Assembly: GCF_007859935.1 (NCBI RefSeq)
Contig: NZ_SJPO01000003.1
Span: 516,827 to 580,826, forward strand
Direction: 5' to 3'
Origin: Posidoniimonas polymericola
GTDB taxonomy: Bacteria > Planctomycetota > Planctomycetia > Pirellulales > Lacipirellulaceae
Length of the DNA: 64,000 nt
The number at the start of each line of letters is the position of its first letter. Position 1 is the first letter of the stretch. The notes below the pieces were generated by a model, which was not told the origin of the DNA, searched no databases, and saw only the letters and a program-made list of their open reading frames with translations. Of the stretch, positions 53,226-62,428 are shown piece by piece. Position numbers and translations under genes: made by a program.

Positions 53226-54410
53226 ATGACGGTCGCCAACCAGCTTTCCAATCGAACCGGCGTGGTGATCGCCGTGCTAGCGGCCGCCACGCTGGCTTAC
53301 GGGGCGCAGCCCGACTCGGTTCGGCTTGGCGACGAAGCGCTGCAGAAGCACGCGCTGCAGAAGCTCGTCGCAGACCTCCGGGCCGAGCAGAAGCTGGTAG
53401 GACTGGCGGCCACGGTGATGGCCGACGGCGAGGTGGTCGCCGCGGCGGCGGACGGGGAGCGGAAGCTCGGCAGTGGCGTGCCGGTGGAGGTCGGCGACCG
53501 CTGGCACCTGGGTTCGATCACTAAATCGATCACCGCGACGATGATCGCCCGGCTGGTCGAGCGGGGCGACCTGGATTGGCAGTCGACTGTCGGCCAGACG
53601 TTGGGCGAGGAGGGCGTTCACGTCGACTGGCGGGGCGTCACGCTCAGCCAGCTCCTGACGCACACCGCCGGGGCGCCGGCTAACTTTTCGCTCGCCGTGC
53701 GGATCCAACGCCCCGCCGAGGGGCGGCCGACGGTCGACGCCCGCCGCCAAGCGGTGCTCGGCGTGCTGGTAAAGCCCCCGTTGACGCCGCCGGGAGAGGC
53801 GTTTCGGTACTCCAACGTCGGCTTCACGATCGCCGGGGCAATGGCCGAGGCCGCCACCGGCGAGTCGTGGGAGGACCTTGTACGAAGGGAGGTTTTTGAG
53901 CCGCTCGGCCTCGAGCACGCCGGGTTTGGGCCCCCCAAGAGTCGGGCGCCGGAGTTCCTGCAGCCCCGCGGCCACGTCACGCGGCTCGGCTTCAAGGTCG
54001 CGGTCGCCGACACGGCCGACAACACGCCGATCATGGGTCCCGCCGGCACGGCGTGCATGACGCTCGAAGAGCTGTGCCGGTACGGCAACGAACACCTCCG
54101 CGGGCAGCGGGGCGAGGGCAAGCTGTTCACCGCGGCAAGTTACCAGCGGCTCCACACGCCGGTGCTCGACAACTACGGGTGCGGCTGGGTCGTCACCCAG
54201 CGAGACGGCAAGGTCGTGTCGTGCTGGCACAACGGCTCGAACACCATGTGGTATGCGTACCTTACGTTTGACCTCGAGAGCAACCTGGTCGTCGCAGTGG
54301 CAGCCAACGACGGCGACATCCCCGCGGCTGAGAAGGCGGCGGTGCGGATAGCGGCCGCGGCGTCGGATATCGTTGACGTGAAGAAGGCTGGCGCCGGGCA
54401 AGCGGACTAG
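53226..54410 (+). CDS. Serine hydrolase, class C beta-lactamase/esterase fold, exported
   Basis: A 394-aa protein with a signal peptide (residues 11-27, ending YGA). The active-site motifs of the penicillin-binding/beta-lactamase fold are all present: SxxK as SITK near residue 99, YxN as YSN near residue 197, and HxG as HNG near residue 339. Typical of esterases, D-aminopeptidases or beta-lactamase-like enzymes; true drug resistance is not implied. It overlaps the stop of tilS (convergent) by 4 bp. ATG at 53226. Confidence 0.92.
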   Translation: MTVANQLSNRTGVVIAVLAAATLAYGAQPDSVRLGDEALQKHALQKLVADLRAEQKLVGLAATVMADGEVVAAAADGERKLGSGVPVEVGDRWHLGSITKSITATMIARLVERGDLDWQSTVGQTLGEEGVHVDWRGVTLSQLLTHTAGAPANFSLAVRIQRPAEGRPTVDARRQAVLGVLVKPPLTPPGEAFRYSNVGFTIAGAMAEAATGESWEDLVRREVFEPLGLEHAGFGPPKSRAPEFLQPRGHVTRLGFKVAVADTADNTPIMGPAGTACMTLEELCRYGNEHLRGQRGEGKLFTAASYQRLHTPVLDNYGCGWVVTQRDGKVVSCWHNGSNTMWYAYLTFDLESNLVVAVAANDGDIPAAEKAAVRIAAAASDIVDVKKAGAGQAD

Positions 54411-55459
54411 TCGGCGCTGGTGCGTCGCAGAACCACAATAGAATCCACCCAGCGAGCGTCAACGCCGCCTGGGAGTTGAAGGCCAGCCGTGCCGGCGTCA
54501 CAGAGCAGCGTGTAGAGCCGCTGCCATTGCTCGGCGCCCATCGACTGCTCCGGCCAGCCGGCAGAACGCCAGGCGAGCTTGCACGCCTCGCGGGCGACCA
54601 GCGGCGGGGCGGCAGCTAGTAGGGCAGGGGAGAGCCGCACCTCATCGGGGCTGCCGTCGATCCGAGCCTCGCCGGCGAGCCGGGCTGCTAGCTCACCGAC
54701 GACCTGCTGCGCCTCGCCTGCTTGTTGGCCAGCGCGGCGGATCGCGGCGTCGACTCCTTCACCAAATTCGAGGCGGAGGGCCGGCAGCAGCTCATTCCGC
54801 ATGCGGTTACGGGCGTAGGTCGGCTCGGCGTTGGTGGCGTCGGTGCGGTAGGGCTGGTCGAGGGCGCGAAGGTGCTGCTCGACCTCGGCGCGGGTCACTT
54901 CAAGCAGTGGGCGGACGACGTCGCAGGCCGCGGTGAGCGGCCGGTGGGGGGGGACCCCGGCCAGGCCGGCCAGGCCGGAGCCCCGCAGCAAGCGGTAGAG
55001 GATGGTCTCGGTCTGGTCGTCGGCGGTGTGGCCGGTGGCGATGTGCCGGGCTCCGACCTCGCCGGCGGTCTCTGCGAGCCAGCGGTAGCGGGCGTCGCGG
55101 GCGTGCTGCTCGCTGGCGGGCGGCGGCCCCGCGGCGACGCCGAGGCGGCACTCGAGCCCCAGGCCTTCGGCGAGTTCTGCGACCCAGCGGGCGTCATCGG
55201 CCGAGGCCACGCCGCGGATGCCGTGGTCAAAGTGGGCGACGAGCAACCGGCCGCGGCCGCCGGCCTCGCGTTTTAGCTTGTGCAACGCCCGCAGCAGGGC
55301 GACGCTGTCGGCCCCGCCTGAAACCGCGGCCAGCAAGTGCACGTCGCGCCACTCGGCGGGGGGCCAGGCCTGGGCAACGGCTTCCGTTAGCGAGGGTGTC
55401 ACGCGGGTCCCCGGGGTGCGGGCGATTGTGTCATGAGAACCGCCGATCGCGTCGCTCAA
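54407..55459 (-). CDS. tilS: tRNA(Ile)-lysidine synthetase
   Basis: A 350-aa ATP-dependent enzyme that converts the wobble cytidine of the AUA-reading tRNA-Ile to lysidine. The PP-loop SGGADS is at residue 48, followed by HFDHGIRG and GHTADDQTETILYRLLRGSGLAGLAGV, the conserved N-type ATPase features. The C-terminal part is shorter than in E. coli TilS but still has an ALRLEFG region. Essential in most bacteria. Its stop overlaps the convergent serine hydrolase by 4 bp. Confidence 0.93.
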   Translation of the reverse strand: MSDAIGGSHDTIARTPGTRVTPSLTEAVAQAWPPAEWRDVHLLAAVSGGADSVALLRALHKLKREAGGRGRLLVAHFDHGIRGVASADDARWVAELAEGLGLECRLGVAAGPPPASEQHARDARYRWLAETAGEVGARHIATGHTADDQTETILYRLLRGSGLAGLAGVPPHRPLTAACDVVRPLLEVTRAEVEQHLRALDQPYRTDATNAEPTYARNRMRNELLPALRLEFGEGVDAAIRRAGQQAGEAQQVVGELAARLAGEARIDGSPDEVRLSPALLAAAPPLVAREACKLAWRSAGWPEQSMGAEQWQRLYTLLCDAGTAGLQLPGGVDARWVDSIVVLRRTSAD

Positions 55460-55663
55460 TCAGCGGCCATCGCGGCGACGTATCTTGCGGCTGAGCTTTG
55501 ATTTGTGTACATTGCTGCGATCTTACCGGCCGGTCAAAATCGTCCCGCCGCCCGCGACGCGCTGCTGGATTCATTTCCAACTTATTCGCTGATTATATCT
55601 GTTGCGGGCCGGTGGTCGTACAGCCGCCGAGCAGAGAGTTTGCTTGCAGAATAGGCTCCTACG

Positions 55664-56137
55664 TTGACACATCTGGGTGTTTCGACGATCTCCAATCCCT
55701 TGGGCGGGCCGCCTCGCCGGGCACGGCTGTGTCTTGCGGCGTTGTTATGGCTATCGCCTTGGGCATTGGGAGTTTGTCGAAGACTCGGAACCACCAGATC
55801 GACGTCCTCTGACAATCCGCCACCGGTTGGACAACCCCCGATCGGCACGCACGATCGGGCCCTGCAAGGGGCGTCCGACGGATCTGCGGAGGCGTTGGTT
55901 TGGCTCTCCCGTTCGCTTCCTGATGGCCGCCCCTGGCCGATTGCACGCCGCGAGACGATTGGCTGGTTGCCGGTTGCCTTGTCGCTGCACGATCGGCTTG
56001 TGCTGGGGTGGCAAGAGTTCCTCGGATCTGCCTGGTTGTTGCAGCGGCCGGTTTCGCTCCTGCGGCAGCGTGTATCGCTCCCGCAGCCGCGCCGGGCGTG
56101 CAGCGATGCCGCCTGCGGCTTCCCAATTTTGGGATAG
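55664..56137 (+). CDS. Possible gene in the 880-bp gap upstream of rny
   Basis: A 157-aa frame beginning with TTG at 55664. It has one hydrophobic stretch (RLCLAALLWLSPWALGV), and its third-codon GC is moderate, lower than its neighbours. Several frames overlap here on both strands, so a gene is not certain. The surrounding gap 55460-56339 includes AT-richer sequence at 55500-55650 that may hold promoters for tilS-side and rny-side transcripts. No known domain. Confidence 0.25.
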   Translation: MTHLGVSTISNPLGGPPRRARLCLAALLWLSPWALGVCRRLGTTRSTSSDNPPPVGQPPIGTHDRALQGASDGSAEALVWLSRSLPDGRPWPIARRETIGWLPVALSLHDRLVLGWQEFLGSAWLLQRPVSLLRQRVSLPQPRRACSDAACGFPILG

Positions 56138-56339
56138 CGGCCGAGAGAGACATCAGGAATGCCTAAGGCGGGGGGCGTGATTAACGCAGCCCTGACGTCA
56201 TCGGCGTTGCGCTGAACGTTACTAGTCTTTCTGTGGCTGGTCGGTCTGACCGACTTCTCTGCCTGGTGCGCCGCACACGCCGGCGTCCTAACCAGCCTCA
56301 CGCGCGGCTCCTGGCCGCCGCTCTTACAGACAGTCGATC

Positions 56340-58001
56340 ATGCAACTCCTACTTCCCATCGCAGCGCTGGGCGCCCCGCTAGGCGGGCTGCTGCTCGCCC
56401 AAGCTACCCCGGTCGCCTCACCCGTCGCCGCCCCCGCTGGCATGTCCGGCGGACAGGTCGCTGCTTACATCATCACCGCGCTGGTTGGCGCCGGCATGGG
56501 CTTTGGCCTCGTGCAGCTGATCAACCACCTCCGCCGCCGCGACGCCGACAAAGAGGCCCGCGACATCCTTGACCGCGCCAACCTCGAGGCGGTCGCCCGC
56601 CGCAAGGAAGCCGAGATCGAGGCCAAGGAGGTCGCGCTCAAGGAAAAGTCCCGCGTCGAGGACGAGGCCAACAAGCTCCGCAACGAGCTGCACGACCGCG
56701 ACCGCCAGCTCGACAAGCGCGAGGATGCGTTGCAGCAGCGCGACGATCAGCTCGGCAAGCAGGAGAAGATGGTCGAGAGCAACCAGCGCCGGCTGGCCGA
56801 GAAGACCGAGGATGTGAACCGCCGCCAGAAGGAGCTCGACGACCTGCTCGATGTCGAGCGGCAGACGCTGCACCGGCTGAGCGGCCTCAGCCCCGAGGAC
56901 GCCCGCAACCAGCTGCTCGAACGGCTCGACAAGGAGCTGGCCCACGAGCAGGGCGCGCTGATTGTCAAGCAGCAGAAGGCGATCGAGAAGGCGTGCGACG
57001 TCAGGGCCAAGGAACTGCTGATCACCTGCATCCAGCGTTTCGCCGCCGCCCACACCGCCGAGGCGACCACCAACACGGTCGACATCCCCAACGACGACAT
57101 GAAGGGCCGGATCATCGGCCGCGAGGGCCGCAACATCCGCTCGTTCGAGAAGGCGACCGGCGTCGACGTCATCATCGATGATACGCCGGGCGTCGTGATC
57201 GTCAGCGCGTTCGACCCGGTGCGACGCGAGGTGGCGCGGATCGCGCTCGCCAAGCTGATCACCGACGGCCGCATCCACCCCAGCCGCATCGAGGAGGTGG
57301 TCGCCGAGACCGAGAAGGAGATCGACGGCAAGCTGCAGGAGTACGGCGAGGAGGCGATGCAGGAGGTCGACGTCCCCGGCCTGCACCCGAAGGTCATCAC
57401 GCTGCTCGGCCGGCTCCGCTACCGCACCAGCTACAGCCAGAACGTGCTGCGTCACTCGATCGAGGTGGCGTTTATCTCGGGGCTGATCGCCGAGGAGCTC
57501 GGCATGGACGGCGACCTGGCCCGCCGCGCCGGCCTGCTGCACGACATCGGCAAGGCCGCCGACCACGACACCGAGGGGGGCCACCCAAAGATTGGCGCCG
57601 ACCTGCTCAAGCGGTACGGCGAGAACGAGGTCGTGGTGCACGCCGCGCTCGGCCACCACGACGACATCCGCCCCGACATGCCGTACACGGTGATCTGCGC
57701 CGCGGCGGACGCGTGCAGCGCCTCGCGCCCCGGAGCCCGCCGCGAAACGCTCGACCGTTACATCAAGCGGATGCAGGAGCTGGAGAGCATCGCCACCGGC
57801 TTCGAGGGCGTGCACCAGGCGTTCGCGATTCAGGCCGGCCGCGAGGTCCGCGTGATCGCCAACACCAAGCACACCTCCGACGAGTCCGCCGCCAAGATCT
57901 GCCGCGACATCGCCACCGCGTTCGAGCAGCAGCTCACCTACCCCGGCGAGATCCGCGTCACGATGATCCGCGAGAGCCGCTTTACTGAAACCGCCAAGTA
58001 A
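56340..58001 (+). CDS. rny: Ribonuclease Y
   Basis: A 553-aa endoribonuclease that begins mRNA decay. N-terminal membrane helix (about residues 40-60), then a long coiled coil rich in Lys/Glu/Arg (65-205). The KH domain contains [21 protein letters not shown], and the HD metal-binding domain includes [18 protein letters not shown] and [11 protein letters not shown]. Anchored at the cytoplasmic face of the membrane. Followed 70 bp later by the ymdB-type gene on the same strand, an arrangement conserved across bacteria. Confidence 0.96.
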   Translation: MQLLLPIAALGAPLGGLLLAQATPVASPVAAPAGMSGGQVAAYIITALVGAGMGFGLVQLINHLRRRDADKEARDILDRANLEAVARRKEAEIEAKEVALKEKSRVEDEANKLRNELHDRDRQLDKREDALQQRDDQLGKQEKMVESNQRRLAEKTEDVNRRQKELDDLLDVERQTLHRLSGLSPEDARNQLLERLDKELAHEQGALIVKQQKAIEKACDVRAKELLITCIQRFAAAHTAEATTNTVDIPNDDMKGRIIGREGRNIRSFEKATGVDVIIDDTPGVVIVSAFDPVRREVARIALAKLITDGRIHPSRIEEVVAETEKEIDGKLQEYGEEAMQEVDVPGLHPKVITLLGRLRYRTSYSQNVLRHSIEVAFISGLIAEELGMDGDLARRAGLLHDIGKAADHDTEGGHPKIGADLLKRYGENEVVVHAALGHHDDIRPDMPYTVICAAADACSASRPGARRETLDRYIKRMQELESIATGFEGVHQAFAIQAGREVRVIANTKHTSDESAAKICRDIATAFEQQLTYPGEIRVTMIRESRFTETAK

Positions 58002-58070
58002 AAGTCGAAAGTGGAAAGGGGGATGCCAGGGGGCGTCCCCCTTTCGCCTTTCCCGATTTCCGCTTTTGAC

Positions 58071-58889
58071 ATGAACCTTCTCTTCATCGGCGACATCGTT
58101 GGCGAGCCCGGCCGGGCCATCGTGGCCCAGGCGGTGCGGGGCTTAATCGTCGAAGAGCGGCTCGACCTGGTCATCGCCAACGCCGAGAACGCCGCCGGCG
58201 GCTCGGGCCTGACGCCCGAGCTGTACCGGGACATCACCGCCGCGGGGGTCGACGCGATCACGCTGGGGGACCACCTGTACCGCCGCAAGCAGATCTACAA
58301 GATCTTGGAGGCGAAGGAGAACATCGTCCGCCCGGTGAACCTGCCGTGCGAGGCGATCGGCCGCCGCTGGGCGGTGGTCAAAGCCAGGAACGGCGTCGCG
58401 GTCGGCGTCTGCTGTGCGCTCGGCCAGTTGTTCATGAAGCCGGTCGACACGCCGTGGCGGGCCATGGACGACGCGCTCGCCCACATGCCCTCCGACGTGA
58501 AGGTCCGGCTGGTCGACTTCCACGCCGAGGCGACCAGCGAGATGCAGATCATGGGCCGCTACCTCGACGGTCGTGTGTCGGCAGTCGTGGGCACCCACAC
58601 TCACGTCGCGACGGCGGACGAGCAGGTGCTGCCCGGCGGCACGGCCTTCCAGTGCGACGTCGGGATGACCGGCCCGCACGAGAGCATCATCGGCCGCCGC
58701 ATCGACCGCGTGCTGCAGACCACGCTCACTGGGCTCCCCTCGCCGTTCGATGTCGCCACCGAGAACGTGCGGCTAAACGGCGCCATCATCGACGTCGACC
58801 CCGACTCGGGCCGGGCGGTCTCGATCCGCCGGCTGAGCGTCGACGAGGAGCGTGCCGCGCAGCTCGCGAAGGACTACCCGGCCCCATAG
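58071..58889 (+). CDS. ymdB: YmdB-family metallophosphoesterase
   Basis: A 272-aa TIGR00282-type enzyme. Metal motifs GDIVGEPGR near residue 8, NAENAAGG near 39, GDHLYRRKQI near 66 and GTHTHVATADE near 178. In Bacillus, YmdB is a cyclic-nucleotide phosphodiesterase linked to RNase Y. ATG at 58071 is chosen because MNLLFIGDIVGEPGR is the family start; the upstream frame to 58011 is probably not translated. Confidence 0.93.
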   Translation: MNLLFIGDIVGEPGRAIVAQAVRGLIVEERLDLVIANAENAAGGSGLTPELYRDITAAGVDAITLGDHLYRRKQIYKILEAKENIVRPVNLPCEAIGRRWAVVKARNGVAVGVCCALGQLFMKPVDTPWRAMDDALAHMPSDVKVRLVDFHAEATSEMQIMGRYLDGRVSAVVGTHTHVATADEQVLPGGTAFQCDVGMTGPHESIIGRRIDRVLQTTLTGLPSPFDVATENVRLNGAIIDVDPDSGRAVSIRRLSVDEERAAQLAKDYPAP

Positions 58890-58913
58890 CGGGAGTCCAA
58901 TCGCCGGAATCCA

Positions 58914-58939
58914 CTAGCCGGCGAGCTACGCCTCGCCGG
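58914..58939 (+). repeat. REP-like hairpin, third copy
   Basis: Same CCGGCGAG/CTCGCCGG hairpin with CTACGC loop as at 30935-30956 and 31008-31029. Lies just after the YmdB gene, 27 bp before the 26-nt palindrome at 58966. Confidence 0.7.
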
Positions 58940-58965
58940 TTGCCCTGGTGTGGAGTTCGCCGCCG

Positions 58966-58991
58966 GTCCCACCCCTGGCGGGGTGGGCTGC
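58966..58991 (+). repeat. 26-nt palindromic repeat, copy 2
   Basis: Identical over 26 nt to the reverse strand at 19943-19968, 39 kb away. Core stem CCCACCCC/GGGGTGGG with loop TGGC. Confidence 0.7.
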
Positions 58992-59106
58992 TTTAGAAAT
59001 CTCTCCTGGGGTGGCGGGCCGCTCCGCGTTCTGTTGATTCCCAAGTACCCGACCGCGGCGCACCGCCGCGGCGGCAGGAACCGGAAACACGAGAGCGAGG
59101 CCCCCG

Positions 59107-59811
59107 ATGAAACTTGCGAACCCCGTTGCCCACCGGCTGATGCTGGCCGGCTTGTCTGTTGTGCTGGCGAACGCGGCGATCGCCGACCGCGCTGCCGCGG
59201 CGGTGCTCAACGCCGGCGACCTGGCGCCGCTGTTCGGCACGACTTCGGCCGGCGATCCGCGACTTGCGGGCACGGTCCAGAGCGACGCGCTGCACCCGTT
59301 CGAGATCCTCGGCAACTTCGGCGAGGTGCTGCTGTCTGGCAACTTGCAGGACCGGGTAGTAGAGTCCAACACCGAGGGGACGCTGATCTTTGCCCCGCGA
59401 CTGCGGGACTTGGTTGGGGCGCCGTTCGCCCCGGACATGGAGGTCCGCGCGGTGTTCGTCGACGGCTACGCCGGCTTCCAGACCGAGGTCGAGTACCGGA
59501 CCGACGGCCTCGGCGATGTCGGGCCCTCCTTCGGGCTGCGGAGCTTCAGTGGCGACGGCCTGCAGTACCTGTTTGGCGTTGACGACTTGCTGGCTCCCGA
59601 AGAGAGCTACTTCGTGTCGACCCTCACCGACGCGACCGACTTCGCCCCGATCGGTACGGCGCGGATAGTCGCCCGCAACATCATCTCCGGCGAGTTCTTC
59701 GAGACCACGCTGACCGGGATCAACGTGCCGGTTCGTATGCCGGAGCCCTCGGCGGCGTTGATCGGGTCGCTGGTGGGCGGCGTCGCGGGGCTGCTGGTTC
59801 GGCGCCGCTAG
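59107..59811 (+). CDS. PEP-CTERM sorting domain protein, unknown function
   Basis: A 234-aa exported protein. The signal peptide (residues 9-33) ends AAAA. The mature part is beta-rich with two aromatic-acidic motifs (FVDGYAGFQTEVEYRTDG and DDLLAPEESYFVSTL) but no known domain. The C-terminus MPEPSAALIGSLVGGVAG and RRR is a PEP-CTERM tail. Start at 59107 is preceded by GAGAGCGAGG. A 12-bp hairpin terminates it at 59844-59877. Confidence 0.85.
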   Translation: MKLANPVAHRLMLAGLSVVLANAAIADRAAAAVLNAGDLAPLFGTTSAGDPRLAGTVQSDALHPFEILGNFGEVLLSGNLQDRVVESNTEGTLIFAPRLRDLVGAPFAPDMEVRAVFVDGYAGFQTEVEYRTDGLGDVGPSFGLRSFSGDGLQYLFGVDDLLAPEESYFVSTLTDATDFAPIGTARIVARNIISGEFFETTLTGINVPVRMPEPSAALIGSLVGGVAGLLVRRR

Positions 59812-59843
59812 CCGACCGGCCCGCGCGACAACTCTCGAACCGA

Positions 59844-59877
59844 GTGCGGCCGACGCGGCTTTGAGCGTCGGCCGCAC
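59844..59877 (+). terminator. Hairpin after PEP-CTERM gene
   Basis: GTGCGGCCGACG (59844-59855) and CGTCGGCCGCAC (59866-59877) form a perfect 12-bp stem. No T-run. A similar run (CTCTCGAAC followed by AGTGCGG/AGTGTGG) recurs at 60008-60030, so the 333-bp gap to 60144 contains an imperfect direct repeat of this end. Confidence 0.55.
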
Positions 59878-60144
59878 GCTTGCGCAGGCGTCGCTAGCAG
59901 CCCACGCCCGCCCGTTTTCGCTGGTCCGCACAGCTTAACAGCGGGCCGGGTTTCTTCGTCCGATTCTCTTCGGATGTCCTCGGTTTCCGGTGATCGGCGC
60001 GTCGATACCTCTCGAACAGAGTGTGGCCGCACTGGATCGTGGCCGCGCAACAGCTCACGGACGAGACTTCCCTTCAAGCGATCACCCGCGCGCTGAGCGT
60101 CTGCATCAGACGCCGCCGGAGTCGCCTAAGGACCGAGGTACACC

Positions 60145-61107
60145 GTGACGAGTATCACAAAGACGGCGTTTGCTCTTCTTCTGCTGGCCTGCGGCTTTAT
60201 CGCCGCCAAGACGTTTGGGCCGCCCGACCTCGCCAAGCGGCTGGTCGATTCTTGGACCCCCGCCACGCAGCCCGCGTACGGCGAGCTGCGCCCCGCGATG
60301 GTCGACAAGCACCAGGCGGACTTCCTGCCCCCGCTCGAGATGATGAACCCGCCAGCAGGGTTCGCCGCGACCGCGACGGCTCCAGCCGCCAGCGCCCCGC
60401 CCGCAGCGCAAGGAAATTCGGGTTGGCAGGCCAACAGCTGGGCCGCCCCGACACTGGCCGCCGCTCCTGCAAGCCCGCCGCCCGGCGCCGCCCCGGTGGC
60501 GAGCGGCGGCTGGGACGCCCGCTCGGCCGACCCGGCGCTGCTGCCGTCGTCGTTTGAGGAAGAGATGGCTCCCCTCCGCCCGGCGGGCCAACCGTCGCCC
60601 ACGCCGACTGCCTGGCAGACCCCAGCGACCCAGACGCTCGACCCGACGTGGGGCGCGGAAGCGGCCACGCCCGCTCGCGGATCCCTTGACCAGTGGCCGA
60701 TGCCGGCTTCGCCGCCGGGCCCGCAGCTGCCGACGCCGCCGGCGTTCGACGCGCCGACGCTCGAGCCGCCCGCACAGTGGGCCGCGCCGAGCACTATGCC
60801 GGTCCGCGAGGTGTCGCAGCCGCAGCCGTTGGCGGACCCGTGGGCCGGCCCGGCGGTCGCGTCGAGTTCCGCCTGGCGGGCCGAGCCGGTCGCCGAGTTG
60901 ACCCCGCTGGCGCCGCCGAGCCAGTGGGAAGACCCCCAGACGCACGCCCGGACGCACGTGGTGACCGACGGCGACAGCCTGCCGCGGCTGGCGGAACGCT
61001 ACCTCGGCGACACCGCACGCTCGACCGAGATCTACGAGCTCAACCGCGAGCAGCTGACGCACCCGGAGCTGCTGCCGCTCGGCCTCGAGCTGAGGCTGCC
61101 GCGGTAG
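60145..61107 (+). CDS. Envelope protein with C-terminal LysM-type domain
   Basis: A 320-aa protein. An N-terminal hydrophobic helix (residues 5-24) is probably a signal anchor. Residues 60-265 are Pro/Ala/Gln-rich linker. The final 50 residues resemble a LysM unit (THVVTDGDSLPRLAERYLGDTARSTEIYELNREQL ... LPLGLELRLPR), which binds peptidoglycan or related glycans. Start is GTG at 60145, with GAGGTA upstream. A strong bidirectional terminator follows at 61141-61177. Confidence 0.8.
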   Translation: MTSITKTAFALLLLACGFIAAKTFGPPDLAKRLVDSWTPATQPAYGELRPAMVDKHQADFLPPLEMMNPPAGFAATATAPAASAPPAAQGNSGWQANSWAAPTLAAAPASPPPGAAPVASGGWDARSADPALLPSSFEEEMAPLRPAGQPSPTPTAWQTPATQTLDPTWGAEAATPARGSLDQWPMPASPPGPQLPTPPAFDAPTLEPPAQWAAPSTMPVREVSQPQPLADPWAGPAVASSSAWRAEPVAELTPLAPPSQWEDPQTHARTHVVTDGDSLPRLAERYLGDTARSTEIYELNREQLTHPELLPLGLELRLPR

Positions 61108-61140
61108 CGTTCATTATTCGCTAGAAGACGCCAACAAAGA

Positions 61141-61177
61141 AACCGCCGTGCGGGGGAGCTGCCCCCGCACGGCGGTT
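61141..61177. terminator. Bidirectional intrinsic terminator
   Basis: A 16-bp perfect stem (61141-61156 and 61162-61177) with loop AGCTG, A-rich on one side and GTTGTTT on the other, between convergent genes. Confidence 0.85.
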
Positions 61178-61205
61178 GTTGTTTGCCGAGTTGGCCCGCC
61201 GTGTG

Positions 61206-62162
61206 CTAGTCGAACTGCCGCCGCTCGCTCCACGGGAAGTCGGGCTCGACCGAGTGCTTCTCGAGGTACCCGCTGATCAGGCCGACGCCCTTTTCGCCCG
61301 CCTGCTTCAGCCACTCGGCGCCCTGCAGGTCGGTGTCGACGCCCGCCTTCATGAGGTCGGGGAACCGTTCGCCGGGCGTGTCGGACTTGGTGCGGTCGCG
61401 GGCGAGCTGCTTGTCGATCCGCTCGACGTCGGCGTTGACGCGGCGGTCTTTGGATCCGTACATCATCAGCACGGCCACCTCGCGGCGGAGCCCGGGCTGC
61501 TGCACAGCCTTGACGACAGGCAGGTCTTCCTTCCAGCGTGGCGAGACCATCACCAGCGACTTGACGTCCTGACCCTGCTTGCCGGTTGCGAGCGGCGGCG
61601 CGGCCCAGTCGGCTGCGGTCCAGTTCATGCCGACCGCCGCGCCGAGGCCAACGCCCACCACGCTTAGCGCGTTGAGGTTGAGCTTGCCGGCGTCGTTCTG
61701 GGTGACTAGGAAACGGCGGACCGCCTCCATGTCTTGGGTCACCATCGCTACGTAGTCGCCGCCGCGGAGTTTGGCCGCCGAGAGTTCGCGGGTGCGGCCA
61801 CGGAGCGATTGGCTGACGCTCTCGCCGTGCCCGCGGAGGTCGACGGTGATCACGGCGAACTTGTCGCCTGGCGAGCCGGTCGGCTGACCGTCGGGTCCGG
61901 TCGGCTGCCACAGGCTCTTGGCGAGGTCGCTGTACGACTGCCGTGTCTCTTTGAGGTCGTGGATGATGACGACCGGCACGGCGCGCTTGCCCGCGCCGGA
62001 CGGGTAGTAGGTGATGTGCAGCTCGACGCCGTCCTTGGTGGTCAGCTTCTCGTTCTTGATCTCGAGTCGGCCGCCGCGTTGGGCCAGGGCGTTGGGGCAG
62101 ACAAACGCGCTAGCGAGCAGGGCAGAGATAAAGAGCGTCAGGGCTCGACGGTCAGCAAGCAT
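61206..62162 (-). CDS. Alpha/beta-hydrolase-fold protein lacking the nucleophilic serine
   Basis: A 318-aa exported protein with signal peptide (residues 9-28, ending ALAQ). The fold is clear: VPVVIIHDLKETRQSY and VITVDLRGHGES, then the nucleophile-elbow strand VVGVGLGAAVGMNW. In the G-x-S-x-G elbow (residues 170-174, GVGLG) the central residue is Gly172, not Ser, Cys or Asp. It is therefore probably non-catalytic and may bind a ligand. ATG at 62162 has AAGGA upstream; the longer frame to 62336 is unlikely. Divergent from the vWA gene. Confidence 0.85.
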   Translation of the reverse strand: MLADRRALTLFISALLASAFVCPNALAQRGGRLEIKNEKLTTKDGVELHITYYPSGAGKRAVPVVIIHDLKETRQSYSDLAKSLWQPTGPDGQPTGSPGDKFAVITVDLRGHGESVSQSLRGRTRELSAAKLRGGDYVAMVTQDMEAVRRFLVTQNDAGKLNLNALSVVGVGLGAAVGMNWTAADWAAPPLATGKQGQDVKSLVMVSPRWKEDLPVVKAVQQPGLRREVAVLMMYGSKDRRVNADVERIDKQLARDRTKSDTPGERFPDLMKAGVDTDLQGAEWLKQAGEKGVGLISGYLEKHSVEPDFPWSERRQFD

Positions 62163-62428
62163 GGCGTCCTTCTGGGGTCGGGGTGAGGTGCCCGGCGGCA
62201 GCGGGCCGTGTCTATCAATTATACGGGCAATTCTGGCGGGGGGCCGGCTGCGGGGCCGCGAACGCCCGCAAACCAAGCGGCAGCAATAAGTTGCATAATT
62301 CCAAGCGATTGCCGACAATGGAGTAAGGCGGCTCACTGGTCTCTATTCTAGCAGAGTCCGCGGAACAGGCCTCCCCGTCCCCCATTTTCACGCGACGCCC
62401 CCGGTCTCGCGAGCAAGAGGCGCCCTCC

